This document shows, piece after piece, positions 36,940 through 45,700 of a stretch of 64,000 nt of DNA; position 1 is the stretch's first letter; every line of letters starts with the position of its first letter. The notes under the pieces were generated by a model, which saw only the letters and a list, made by a program, of their open reading frames with translations, was not told the DNA's origin and did no database searches. Where the stretch lies: contig NZ_CP049056.1 of assembly GCF_011044155.1 (NCBI RefSeq), forward strand, positions 3,042,001 to 3,106,000, written 5' to 3'. A program made the translations under genes and the position numbers. The DNA comes from Pikeienuella piscinae (GTDB taxonomy: Bacteria; Pseudomonadota; Alphaproteobacteria; Rhodobacterales; Rhodobacteraceae).

Positions 36940-38138
36940 CAATCTTCCTCGTCCAATGTGACCGGCCATTCCCCGGTGAGCAATTTCTGCATGAGCCCGC
37001 GTTTTTGTTGGGTCAGGGCTTCGATCTCTTCATCGAGAAGGGAAAGTTCGTGTTTCGCCGTTGTCAGCGCCTCGCCGATACGGCGCTGGTCTTCAATTGG
37101 GGGAACCGGCACCTTGCAACCGAAGAAGTCTTCGACGTTGAGGTTCAGGAGGCCATCGTTGCGAACGCCGGAATTGATCAGGCGCGACAGCTGATGGTTC
37201 AGCGCGCCTGCTGCGAACAGGTGGGAATAGAAATTGGCATCCAGCCCCGATTTCAGGGCGAAACAGAAATATACGAACGGAACCACTGCTGTCGGGCGAT
37301 CCAACTGATAGATGCACCCATATTTCGCGGCCAGAGAGTTGCCCTTGTTATAGGCAAACTCGCCTTCGTGCAGTAGCGTATAGTTATCGACGCTGCTGCC
37401 TGCCATGTCGCGGGCGAACTTGTCCGACTGCATCAGGAACCCCGATTTGGCCGAGATGGTCATCACCGGGTGATCGCCACCATCATTCTTGCGGCGCACC
37501 CGTGTGGCAATGACAGACAGCGGTTTGAGGTCCCAACTGTTTGGGAATACGCCCCCGCGCCCGGTCAGCTTTTGCGTGATGCCAGTCAGCCAATCCTTCT
37601 TGGCCGCGCGGAGGGCCGTGAGTTTTTCGAGCGCCTCGTCCCAAGTCCGCAGGATTTCAGCGATCTTGCGCTGTTCGGGGAGTGGCGGAAGCGGAAGCGG
37701 GAAACCCTTAAGGGCATCCATATCGACTCCGGTCTGACCAGATGAGCGCCGCGACAAAGTGTCGATGAGTTGGAATAGGCGGTCCTGTTTCAGCGTGTAA
37801 TACATGAAGTCTCGGTCTAGCTTCTTATTTCGAGCCGAAGCCTTGATTAGAGCTACGTTGTAGGCACCAGATTTTCCGCGATAGATCTGGAAAACAGGTG
37901 GTCCATAGCGACCAATCATTACGTCATGTTCTTGGAAGGTCTTGTGACGCTCTGTTTCTGGAATATAGGTCTTAAATTGGTCGGTTTTGAAGTCCCGTGT
38001 TTGCACAAGCCGAATGTAACCAGGCTTTTCTGCGAACACGAAAGTCGACCTTGGAGGCTGTGTTCCACCCTCAAAGCGAATGTGGTCGCCGATGGTGTCG
38101 CAACTCCAATTGGAAGGATTTTTTTTCTCTTCAGACAT
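36939..38138 (-). CDS. hsdS: Type I restriction specificity subunit HsdS
   Basis: 399 aa with two target-recognition domains and two conserved coiled-coil regions: LPLPPLPEQRKIAEILRTWD and, near the C-terminus, VPVPPIEDQRRIGEALTTAK. It sets the DNA target of the HsdM/HsdR complex. The start overlaps hsdM by 8 bp and the stop overlaps the next gene. The two recognition halves are unlike each other, so a bipartite asymmetric target is expected. Sequence of the target cannot be read. Confidence 0.92.
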   Translation of the reverse strand: MSEEKKNPSNWSCDTIGDHIRFEGGTQPPRSTFVFAEKPGYIRLVQTRDFKTDQFKTYIPETERHKTFQEHDVMIGRYGPPVFQIYRGKSGAYNVALIKASARNKKLDRDFMYYTLKQDRLFQLIDTLSRRSSGQTGVDMDALKGFPLPLPPLPEQRKIAEILRTWDEALEKLTALRAAKKDWLTGITQKLTGRGGVFPNSWDLKPLSVIATRVRRKNDGGDHPVMTISAKSGFLMQSDKFARDMAGSSVDNYTLLHEGEFAYNKGNSLAAKYGCIYQLDRPTAVVPFVYFCFALKSGLDANFYSHLFAAGALNHQLSRLINSGVRNDGLLNLNVEDFFGCKVPVPPIEDQRRIGEALTTAKHELSLLDEEIEALTQQKRGLMQKLLTGEWPVTLDEED

Positions 38139-39648
38139 TCACGCCGAGCTCCCGAAGAAAGCTGGCCATCTTAGCTCGCACGTCAGACAGTTCCGCCTCG
38201 ATCCGGTCGATGTCTTTTTGCACAGCGGCCACGTCCACCTCGTCCTCCGGTTCGAAAGTATCAACGTAGCGGGGTATGTTCAGGTTGAAGCCATTTTCGG
38301 CGATCTCTTCAGAGCTGGCGTTGTGGGAGTACTTGGCCACCTCAGCGCGGTTCGCGAAAGTTTCAAGAATCTTTGTCACATGCGCATCTTCCAAAACGTT
38401 AATCGTTTTTGCGGATGTGAACTCCCGGCTAGCGTCGATGAACAGCACATCGCGGCGGTCCTCATTCGCGCCGCCCTCTTCGCGAGAGCGGTCAAAGATC
38501 AGGATTGCCACCGGAATGCCGGTGGTGGTGAACAGGTTGGCAGGCAGGCCGACAACCGCATCGAGCAGATTTTCCTCGATCAGCGCCTGACGGATGCGCC
38601 CTTCGGCCCCGGCGCGGAACAGCACACCATGGGGCACGATCACCGCCACACGCCCGGTCTGGCGCTTGGCGATCTCGATCATGTGGGTGATGAAGGCGTA
38701 ATCGCCCTTGGACTTCGGCGGCACACCGCGCCAGTAGCGTTTGAACTGGTCGCTGGCGGCGTCCTCGGCCCCCCATTTGTCCAAGGAGAACGGCGGGTTG
38801 GCCACCACCACGTCGAATTTCTGCAGGTGGTCGCCCTCCACCAGCGCTGGGCTGTTGAGCGTGTCGCACCATTCGATGCGCGCGGCGTCGCGGGCGTGCA
38901 GAAACATGTTCATCCGCGCCAGCGCCCAAGTGGCCCCGTTCACCTCTTGCCCATAAAGGGCGAAGTTCTCGGACCCCACCTCCTGCGATGCCTGAATCAG
39001 AAGCGAGCCAGACCCGCATGCTGGATCACAGATCGTGTCACCAGGTTTGGGGGCGGCAAGTTTCGCGAGAAGGCCCGAGACGGCAGAGGGCGTATAGAAC
39101 TCGCCCGCCTTCTTGCCCGCATCCGAGGCGAAGCGCGAAATCAGGTAGATGTAGCATTCGCCGATGATGTCCTCGTTGACCCGGCTGGGGCTGAGGTCCA
39201 TTGCCGGTTTCGCGAAATCCTCAAGCATATTCTTGAGGCGGCGGTTCCGGTCTTTCGGTCGACCAAGGTTGGATTCCGAGTTGAAGTCGATGTTGCGAAA
39301 GACCCCTTCGAGCTTGGCGCGGTTCGCGTCTTCAATCCGCTCAAGGGCGACGTTGATCAGTTCGCCGATATTTGCCTCGTTCCGCTGACCATGAAGGTCA
39401 TAGAAGCTTGCGCCCTCAGGCAGGATGAAACGCTCACGCTCCAGCCTGCGGCGGATGCGGGCTTCGTCTTCGCCGTATTGCTTGCGGTAGTTGACGAGAT
39501 GATCGTTCCAGAGGTCCGAGATGTATTTCAGGAACAGCATCACAAGGATGTAGTCCTTGTACTGCCCCGCATCGACGACACCCCGGAAGGTGTCGCAAGC
39601 GGCCCATGCGGTCTGGTTGATTTGCTGTTGGGTAATCTGGTCTGTCAT
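38131..39648 (-). CDS. hsdM: Type I restriction modification methyltransferase HsdM
   Basis: 505 aa. N-terminal helical domain (WAACDTFRGVVDAGQYKDYI), SAM-binding motif I CDPACGSGSLLIQA, catalytic NPPF in VVANPPFSLDKWG, making N6-methyladenine. The C-terminal helix bundle (VAAVQKDIDRIEAELSDVRA) docks to HsdS. It protects host DNA and directs HsdR. The start overlaps the stop of the short S-like gene upstream by 4 bp. Length typical. Confidence 0.95.
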   Translation of the reverse strand: MTDQITQQQINQTAWAACDTFRGVVDAGQYKDYILVMLFLKYISDLWNDHLVNYRKQYGEDEARIRRRLERERFILPEGASFYDLHGQRNEANIGELINVALERIEDANRAKLEGVFRNIDFNSESNLGRPKDRNRRLKNMLEDFAKPAMDLSPSRVNEDIIGECYIYLISRFASDAGKKAGEFYTPSAVSGLLAKLAAPKPGDTICDPACGSGSLLIQASQEVGSENFALYGQEVNGATWALARMNMFLHARDAARIEWCDTLNSPALVEGDHLQKFDVVVANPPFSLDKWGAEDAASDQFKRYWRGVPPKSKGDYAFITHMIEIAKRQTGRVAVIVPHGVLFRAGAEGRIRQALIEENLLDAVVGLPANLFTTTGIPVAILIFDRSREEGGANEDRRDVLFIDASREFTSAKTINVLEDAHVTKILETFANRAEVAKYSHNASSEEIAENGFNLNIPRYVDTFEPEDEVDVAAVQKDIDRIEAELSDVRAKMASFLRELGVNV

Positions 39649-40238
39649 TGCGGGTATCCCTGTTGTGGGGCGAGCCTGGCCCGCTCGCTTAAAATGAGGC
39701 TATGGAACTGAGCGCGACGGTCGGCGAGTTCTCGCAAAAGGCCGCCCTCACGTCGTGCGAGGGCATCGACGGTCGCGATGTGGTGCTGGGTTTCGAGGTC
39801 AGGTAAAGGGATTTCCAGCCGCTCCAACACAGCTTTCGGTATCATGCGCAGGCTTGTTCCCTGAGCCTCTGAGCCGAGCTTTCGCTGCGCGTCGGGTTGA
39901 TTGATCGCCCAGGCGAGATACGCGGGAAGTACGTGTTCTTGATCCGGGCGCATGATGATGAGTGGAACAATGACAGCTGCGGGCTCACTGAGCGCGGCAC
40001 TCACGACGGCTGCAGTGTTCGGCTCGCCGCGAGATCTGAAGATCACCTCACCGCCTCGGACAAGGTAGCGATCCGAAAGGTCTGCGAGATCATATCGCAG
40101 CAGCGAGCTGTCAGAGACGTCGCCGTGCGGACTGACGTCACGCAGCTGGATGGCTGGCACGCCGCCTTCGGGAATTGGCTCTAGTCGACCGCGCGCGGTG
40201 TAGCCTGAATGAATGTCGCATAGCTCTCCGAGCTGCAT
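39645..40238 (-). CDS. Half-length HsdS-like specificity protein, first gene of the restriction operon
   Basis: 197 aa, about half an HsdS: one recognition domain (DIHSGYTARGRLEPIPEGG, EVIFRSRGEPNTAAVVSAAL) and one coiled-coil region (LEIPLPDLETQHHIATVDAL). It is not a broken gene: it has a good start and overlaps hsdM by 4 bp. Half-S proteins can dimerise or pair with M to give another specificity. A full HsdS is encoded downstream, so the locus carries two S-type proteins. The dyad at 40248-40268 lies just upstream of its start. Confidence 0.8.
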   Translation of the reverse strand: MQLGELCDIHSGYTARGRLEPIPEGGVPAIQLRDVSPHGDVSDSSLLRYDLADLSDRYLVRGGEVIFRSRGEPNTAAVVSAALSEPAAVIVPLIIMRPDQEHVLPAYLAWAINQPDAQRKLGSEAQGTSLRMIPKAVLERLEIPLPDLETQHHIATVDALARREGGLLRELADRRAQFHSLILSERARLAPQQGYPQ

Positions 40239-40247
40239 GGCCTGAAC

Positions 40248-40268
40248 CTCTGTATTTCGATTACAGAG
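40248..40268. promoter_or_regulatory. Operator-like dyad in front of the restriction operon
   Basis: Perfect inverted repeat CTCTGTA-N7-TACAGAG, 10 bp before the ATG of the first restriction gene. A further TACAGAG lies at about 40320. The arrangement suggests autogenous control, as with C-boxes of restriction systems, or control by the HTH protein encoded at 40293-40706. Confidence 0.55.
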
Positions 40269-40292
40269 ATTTAGGTGGTCCGGGTCGTGCTG

Positions 40293-40706
40293 TCAATCCC
40301 CGAGACGCAGTAATCGCTCTACAGAGAAATATGCTCGCCTCTGATCGCTCCAATCAAGTGGAAACGGGTTCATCAGAGTAGCAAGCGTAATCTCGCGGCC
40401 GTGCTGACCAATCAGGATCGATTCGACGACGTCAGGGGCCAGCAGAGTGATGCGCAGCACGCGCGTCATGTAGGAGAGTGCTATGCCTTCGCGATCTGCG
40501 AGCTCGGCGATGGTCGTGAACTCCCCCGACTCCAACATCCGTTTCCAGCGAAACGCACGTGCCAGCGCCTTGACCAAAGTGTTGTCCATCTTGCGTTGGC
40601 TTGATGCCCCATCCGGCAGGTGCATTTCCTTGCGGCCGCCTCGTTTCACGAGGCGGAACGGGATGTGCACTGTCACCGTTTCCGGCACTGGCTTCGCGCG
40701 GGTCAT
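40293..40706 (-). CDS. Small HTH partner protein of the serine recombinase
   Basis: 137 aa from the ATG that overlaps the recombinase stop. N-terminal basic part (TVTVHIPFRLVKRGGRKEMH), then a KorB/ParB-like helix-turn-helix: EFTTIAELADREGIALSYMT followed by RVLRITLLAPDVVESIL. Such genes commonly follow large serine recombinases in alphaproteobacterial islands; they may act as directionality factors or repressors, which is a guess. It is the gene nearest the restriction operon's promoter and on the same strand. Confidence 0.75.
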   Translation of the reverse strand: MTRAKPVPETVTVHIPFRLVKRGGRKEMHLPDGASSQRKMDNTLVKALARAFRWKRMLESGEFTTIAELADREGIALSYMTRVLRITLLAPDVVESILIGQHGREITLATLMNPFPLDWSDQRRAYFSVERLLRLGD

Positions 40707-41971
40707 GCTGATGCTCCGAGATCGGCCATCATTTCGCGCGCGAGCCCGGTCAGCCCGTCCATGCGCAGGCGAACATTCAGGCCATCGGTGCCGATGTCCG
40801 CGCGCTCGACCAGCAGTGTTGCGATGCGCGCCTGCTCGGCGGGGAAGAGCTCGTCCCACAGCGGTTCGAGTTGCATCAGGGCTGCGCGGGCGTCGGCTTC
40901 GGTGATCTCGCTGTCCTGCGCGCGTGCCGCTTTCCATGTGCCCGCTACGATTTCGGGCTGGCGGAACACAGCGCGGAGCTGGTCGATGACGGCGGTTTCG
41001 ATTTCGCCCGCTGGAACCCGGCCAACCGGGCATGACCCGGCCCCATGCTTCAGCACCGACTGGCTGACATAGTATCGGTAGAGTTTGCCGCCCTTGCGCG
41101 TATGGGTCGGCGAAAAGGCCGCGCCATCCGGGCCATACAACAGTCCTTTCAGCAATGCTGGCGTGTCAGTTCTGGTGCGTGCGGCGCGCTTGCGGGGGCT
41201 TTCGGTCAGGATGGAGTGGACCTTGTCCCAGATCGCGCGGTCGATGATAGCGTCATGCTCGCCGGGATAGCTGTCGCCCTTGTGGACGGCCTCACCGATG
41301 TAGGCGCGATTGTTCAGCAGGCGATACAGGTACTTCTTGTCGATCCGATTGCCACGGCTGGTCTGGATACCGCGAGCCGCCAGTTCGCGAGCCAGTTCCG
41401 TGCCCGAGCCAATCTCGATGAAACGCGCGAAGATCCAGCGGACATTGGTAGCATCGGCTTCCTTGATGACCAGCTTCCGGTCCTTCACTTCATAACCCAG
41501 CGGCGGCACGCCGCCCATCCACATGCCCTTCATTCGACTGGCGCGGACCTTGTCGCGGATGCGTTCGGCTGTCACCTCGCGTTCAAATTGGGCGAATGAA
41601 AGCAGGATGTTCAGCGTCAGCCGCCCCATAGAAGTGGTGGTGTTGAACGATTGCGTGACGGACACAAAGGTCACGCCGTTCCGGTCAAAAACCTCGACCA
41701 GCTTGGAGAAATCCATCAGCGAGCGCGACAAGCGGTCTATCTTGTACACGACGACCACGTCGACCAAGCCATCCTCGAGGTCCGCGAGCAGCCTTTTCAG
41801 GCCGGGTCGTTCCAGCGTGCCGCCGGAAATGCCGCCATCATCATATTGATCGCGGACCAGCACCCAGCCCTCGGAACGCTGGCTGGCAATATAGGCCTCG
41901 CAGGCTTCACGCTGGGCGTGGAGCGAGTTGAACTCCTGCTCCAGCCCTTCCTCGGAGGATTTCCGGGTGTA
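40703..41971 (-). pseudogene. Serine recombinase/resolvase lacking its start codon at a phage junction
   Basis: Coding similarity runs from YTRKSSEEGLEQEFNSLHAQ at 41971 through the resolvase domain (VVVVYKIDRLSRSLMDFSKL, FAQFEREVTAERIRD), the recombinase domain (GVPPLGYEVKDRKLVI) and the zinc-ribbon-like part. The catalytic Ser of RKSS is present, but only about ten N-terminal residues are missing: an in-frame TGA lies two codons before YTRK and no start precedes it. The first usable start is a GTG at 41863, after the catalytic Ser. Upstream DNA is phage DUF2163 on the other strand, so the gene was cut exactly at an element junction and is probably inactive now. Confidence 0.8.
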
Positions 41972-42336
41972 CCGTCATCGATCTGCTGCGTGACCGGGCG
42001 TTTACCGCCTCTGGTCTCGGCGGGTTCGCCTCCGGCTGGTTCACCTTCGGGACCATAGAATGGACCAGCGGCGCGAACGCGGGGCGTCAGACGGAAGTGC
42101 TGGGCCATGACGTGACGGACGGGATCGCCGTGCTGACCCTCCTCGAAGCGCCGGTGCGCGCGATCGCCGAGGGCGACGGCTTCACCATCCGCGCGGGCTG
42201 CGACAAGCGGATGGAGACCTGCGGCGCGAAGTTCGCCAACACCGTCAACTTCCGCGGCTTTCCACACATCCCCGGTCAAGACACGATCCTGCGCTACGCG
42301 ACGACGGACGGCGGCCACGAAGGGGGCGTGTTGTGA
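41972..42336 (+). CDS. C-terminal fragment of DUF2163 phage tail protein
   Basis: About 120 residues in frame without a start of their own: LLRDRAFTASGLGGFASGWF, TIEWTSGANAGRQTEVLGHD, and CDKRMETCGAKFANTVNFRG. This is the conserved C-terminal domain of DUF2163, a tail protein just upstream of the NlpC/P60 peptidase in GTA-like modules. The N-terminal ~170 residues are missing, removed at the junction with the recombinase. The stop overlaps the peptidase start by 4 bp. The internal ATG at 42097 cannot rescue the domain. Confidence 0.85.
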
Positions 42337-42767
42337 CGCCGGCCGATCCGGATCGGGTCATCGCCGCGGCGCGCGCCTGGCTCGGCACGCCCTACCATGA
42401 CCAGGCGAGCCTGCGCGGCGTCGGCTGCGACTGCCTTGGGTTGGCTCGGGGCGTCTGCCGTGAGGTGGTGGGCCCGGAACCGTTCCCGATCCCGCCCTAC
42501 AGTCGGGACTGGGGCGAGATCGGCCCGCGCGAGGTTCTGGCCGACGGCGCGCGGCGCATGATGATCGAGGTGCCGCCCTCCGAGGCCGGTCCCGGCGCGC
42601 TGATCCTCTTCCGCATGAGGCCCCGCGCCATCGCCAAGCATGTCGGGATCCTGACCGGCCCCGGCAGCTTCCTTCACGCCTACGAGCGGCTCGGCGTGAT
42701 CGAGGAACCGCTCACCCCATCCTGGCGGCGACGCATCGCTTTCGCCTTCCTCTTCCCGCAGCGCTGA
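42333..42767 (+). CDS. NlpC/P60-family phage cell-wall peptidase
   Basis: 144 aa. Catalytic Cys in LRGVGCDCLGLARGVCREVV, His in IAKHVGILTGPGSF, third residue in SFLHAYERLGV. This is the gp14-type peptidase of gene transfer agents, which makes a local opening in the peptidoglycan for tail penetration. No signal peptide, as expected for a tail-carried enzyme. It lies between DUF2163 and the host-specificity protein, overlapping the former and 9 bp before the latter. Confidence 0.92.
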   Translation: MTPADPDRVIAAARAWLGTPYHDQASLRGVGCDCLGLARGVCREVVGPEPFPIPPYSRDWGEIGPREVLADGARRMMIEVPPSEAGPGALILFRMRPRAIAKHVGILTGPGSFLHAYERLGVIEEPLTPSWRRRIAFAFLFPQR

Positions 42768-42776
42768 GATTCACGC

Positions 42777-45700
42777 ATGGCCACCCTCGTCCTCGGTGCC
42801 GCTGGCGCCGCCATTGGCGGTTCGATCGGTGGCGCGATCCTCGGCGTCAGCGCCGCGACCATCGGCGGCTTCATCGGTTCCACCATCGGCTCGGTCGTCG
42901 ACAGCTGGATCATCTCGTCGCTGGCGCCGACGCAGCGCATCGAGGGCGCGCGGCTCGACACGCTGCGCATCACCTCGGCCATCGAAGGCGCGGTGATCCC
43001 GCGGCTCTATGGGCGGATGCGGATGGGCGGCAACATCATCTGGGCGACCGATTTCCGCGAGGAGACCAGGACCACCACGCAGGGCGGCGGCAAGGGCGGC
43101 GGGGGCGGCAAGGTCAAGACCACCGAGTATCTCTACTACGCCAGCTTCGCCGTCGCCTTGTGCGAAGGCCCGATCACCGGCATCGGCCGCATCTGGGCCG
43201 ACGGCAAGCCGATGGACCTCTCCGGCGTCACCTGGCGCTGGTATCCCGGCGACGAGACGCAGACGGCTGACCCCTTCATCGCGGCGAAGATGGGCGGGGC
43301 CGGCACGCCCGCCTATCGGGGCACGGCCTATGTCGTCTTTGAGGAACTGGCGCTCGCGACCTATGGCAACCGCCTGCCGCAGCTCTCCTTCGAGGTGTTC
43401 CGCCCGCTCGCCGAACCCGACACCGCCGAGGGGCTCACCCGCGCCGTCACCATGATCCCGGCCTCGGGCGAGTTCACGTACGCGACGCAGGTGATCCGCA
43501 AGACCGATGGCGGCGCGACGGTGCCCGAGAACCTGAACGCGCTGGCCGACTCCACCGACATGGTGGAAGCGCTGGACCGGCTGCAGGCGATGGCTCCGGC
43601 GGTCGAGAGCGTCAGCCTCGTCGTCGCCTGGTTCGGCGACGATCTGCGGGCGGGATCCTGCAAGGTGCGGCCAGGCGTCGAAGTGTCGGCCAAGTCGACC
43701 ACGCCCGCCAGCTGGTCGGTCAACGGCGTCAGCCGCGCCAGCGCCTTCCTGGTCAGCCGCGACGATCAGGATCGCCCGGTCTACGGCGGCACGCCGTCCG
43801 ACTTCGCGGTAGTGCAGGCGATCCAGGAGATGAAGGCGCGCGGGCTGCGGGTCACCTTCTACCCATTCATCCTGATGGACGTGCCACCCGGCAACAAGCT
43901 GCCGAACCCATATTCCGACAACGCCGCCGAGACCGGCCAGCCCGCCTTTCCATGGCGTGGCCGGATCACCTGTTCGCCTGCGGCAGGCTATGCCGGCAGC
44001 GTGGATAAGACCGGTACGGCGATGGCGCAGGTCGCCGCGCTGTTCGGCACGGCCACCCCCGCGAGCTTCAGCGTCTCCGGCGAGACCGTCTCCTGGACAG
44101 GCGTCGCGGGCGACTGGGGCTTGCGGCGCATGGTGCTGCACTACGCCCATCTCTGCGCGGCCGCGGGCGGGGTAGACGCCTTCCTGATCGGCACCGAGAT
44201 GCCGGGGCTGACCACCATCCGCTCCGGAGCCAGCACCTATCCGGCGGTGCAGGCCTATCGGGACCTGCTCGCGGATGTGCGGTCCATCCTCGGGTCCGGG
44301 ACGAAGATCGGCTATGCGGCGGACTGGTCGGAGTATTTCGGGCACCAGCCGGGCGACGGCTCGGGGGACGTGTACTTCCATCTCGATCCGCTCGGGGCCG
44401 ATCCGGAGATCGATTTCGTCGGCATCGACAACTACATGCCGCTGTCTGACTGGCGCGACGGGTTCGAGCATCTCGACGCGGCCGAGGGCTGGCCCGCGAT
44501 CTACGACCGCACCTACCTGCAGGGGAACATTGCGGGCGGGGAAGGCTTCGAGTGGTTCTATGCCAGCGCCGCCGACCGCTCCGCGCAGGTGCGAACTCCC
44601 ATCACGGACGGCGCTGCCGCCAAGCCATGGGTCTTCCGCTACAAGGATCTGCGCGCCTGGTGGTCGAACCCGCACTACGACCGCCCGGGCGGGGTGGAGA
44701 GCGGGACGCCGACGGCGTGGGCGCCACAATCCAAGCCGATCTGGTTTACCGAGCTGGGCTGTCCGGCCATCGACCGGGGGACCAACCAGCCGAACGTCTT
44801 CTTCGACCCGAAATCGTCCGAGAGCTTCACGCCGCACTTCTCGCGGGGCTGGCGGGACGACGCCATCCAGCGCGCCTATTTGGAGGCGACGTATCTCTGG
44901 TGGGGAGAGGCCGCGAACAACCCGATCTCGTCGGTCTACGGCGGCCGGATGGTGCATGTCCCCGAATGCGCCGCCTGGACCTGGGACGCGCGGCCCTATC
45001 CGTTCTTTCCGGCACTGACCGACGTCTGGACGGACGGCGCGAACTGGCGGCTGGGGCACTGGCTGACCGGACGGCTTGGCGCGGTGTCGCTGGCGGCGCT
45101 GGTGCGGCACCTGTGTCTACGCGCGGGACTGCCCGAGGCAAGGATCGACGTCACCGGCCTCTGGGGCGCAGTGGAAGGCTACGCCATCACGGCGCTGGAG
45201 AGTCCGCGCGCCTCGATCACCACGCTGTCGCGCCACTTCGGCTTCGACGCGGTGGAGACCGAGGGTTTGATCCGCTTCGTCATGCGCGGCCGGGCCTCGG
45301 TCGCCACCCTCGCGCCCGACGATCTGGTGGCCGCCCGCGAAGGCGACGTGCTTGAACTGACGCGCGGCCAGGAGACCGAACTCCCCCAAGCCCTGAAATG
45401 GCAGGTCGCCCGCGCCGACGAGGACTACGACGCCGCGCAGGTCGAGGCCCGGCGCATCACCGTCGACACGACCCGGATCGCCTCCGAGTCCTTCCCCATG
45501 GCCGTCCCGCCGGAGGAGGCGGAGCGCCGTTGCCGCCGCGCGCTCATGGAAGCCTGGACCGGCCGCGAGAGCGCGATCTTCCGGCTGCCGCCCTCCCGCC
45601 TCGCGCTCGATCCGGCCGACGTGGTGACGCTCGCCCATGACGGCCGCGCCGTCCCGCTGCGGCTCGTCTCCATCGCCGATGCCGACGCCCGCGGGGTAGA

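Noticed and set aside
38080-39711. 543-aa open frame antisense to hsdM
   Set aside because: Shadow of hsdM, whose catalytic motifs are on the other strand.
42771-45110. 779-aa open frame antisense to the host-specificity gene
   Set aside because: High-GC shadow frame; sense strand has a full family match and codon structure.
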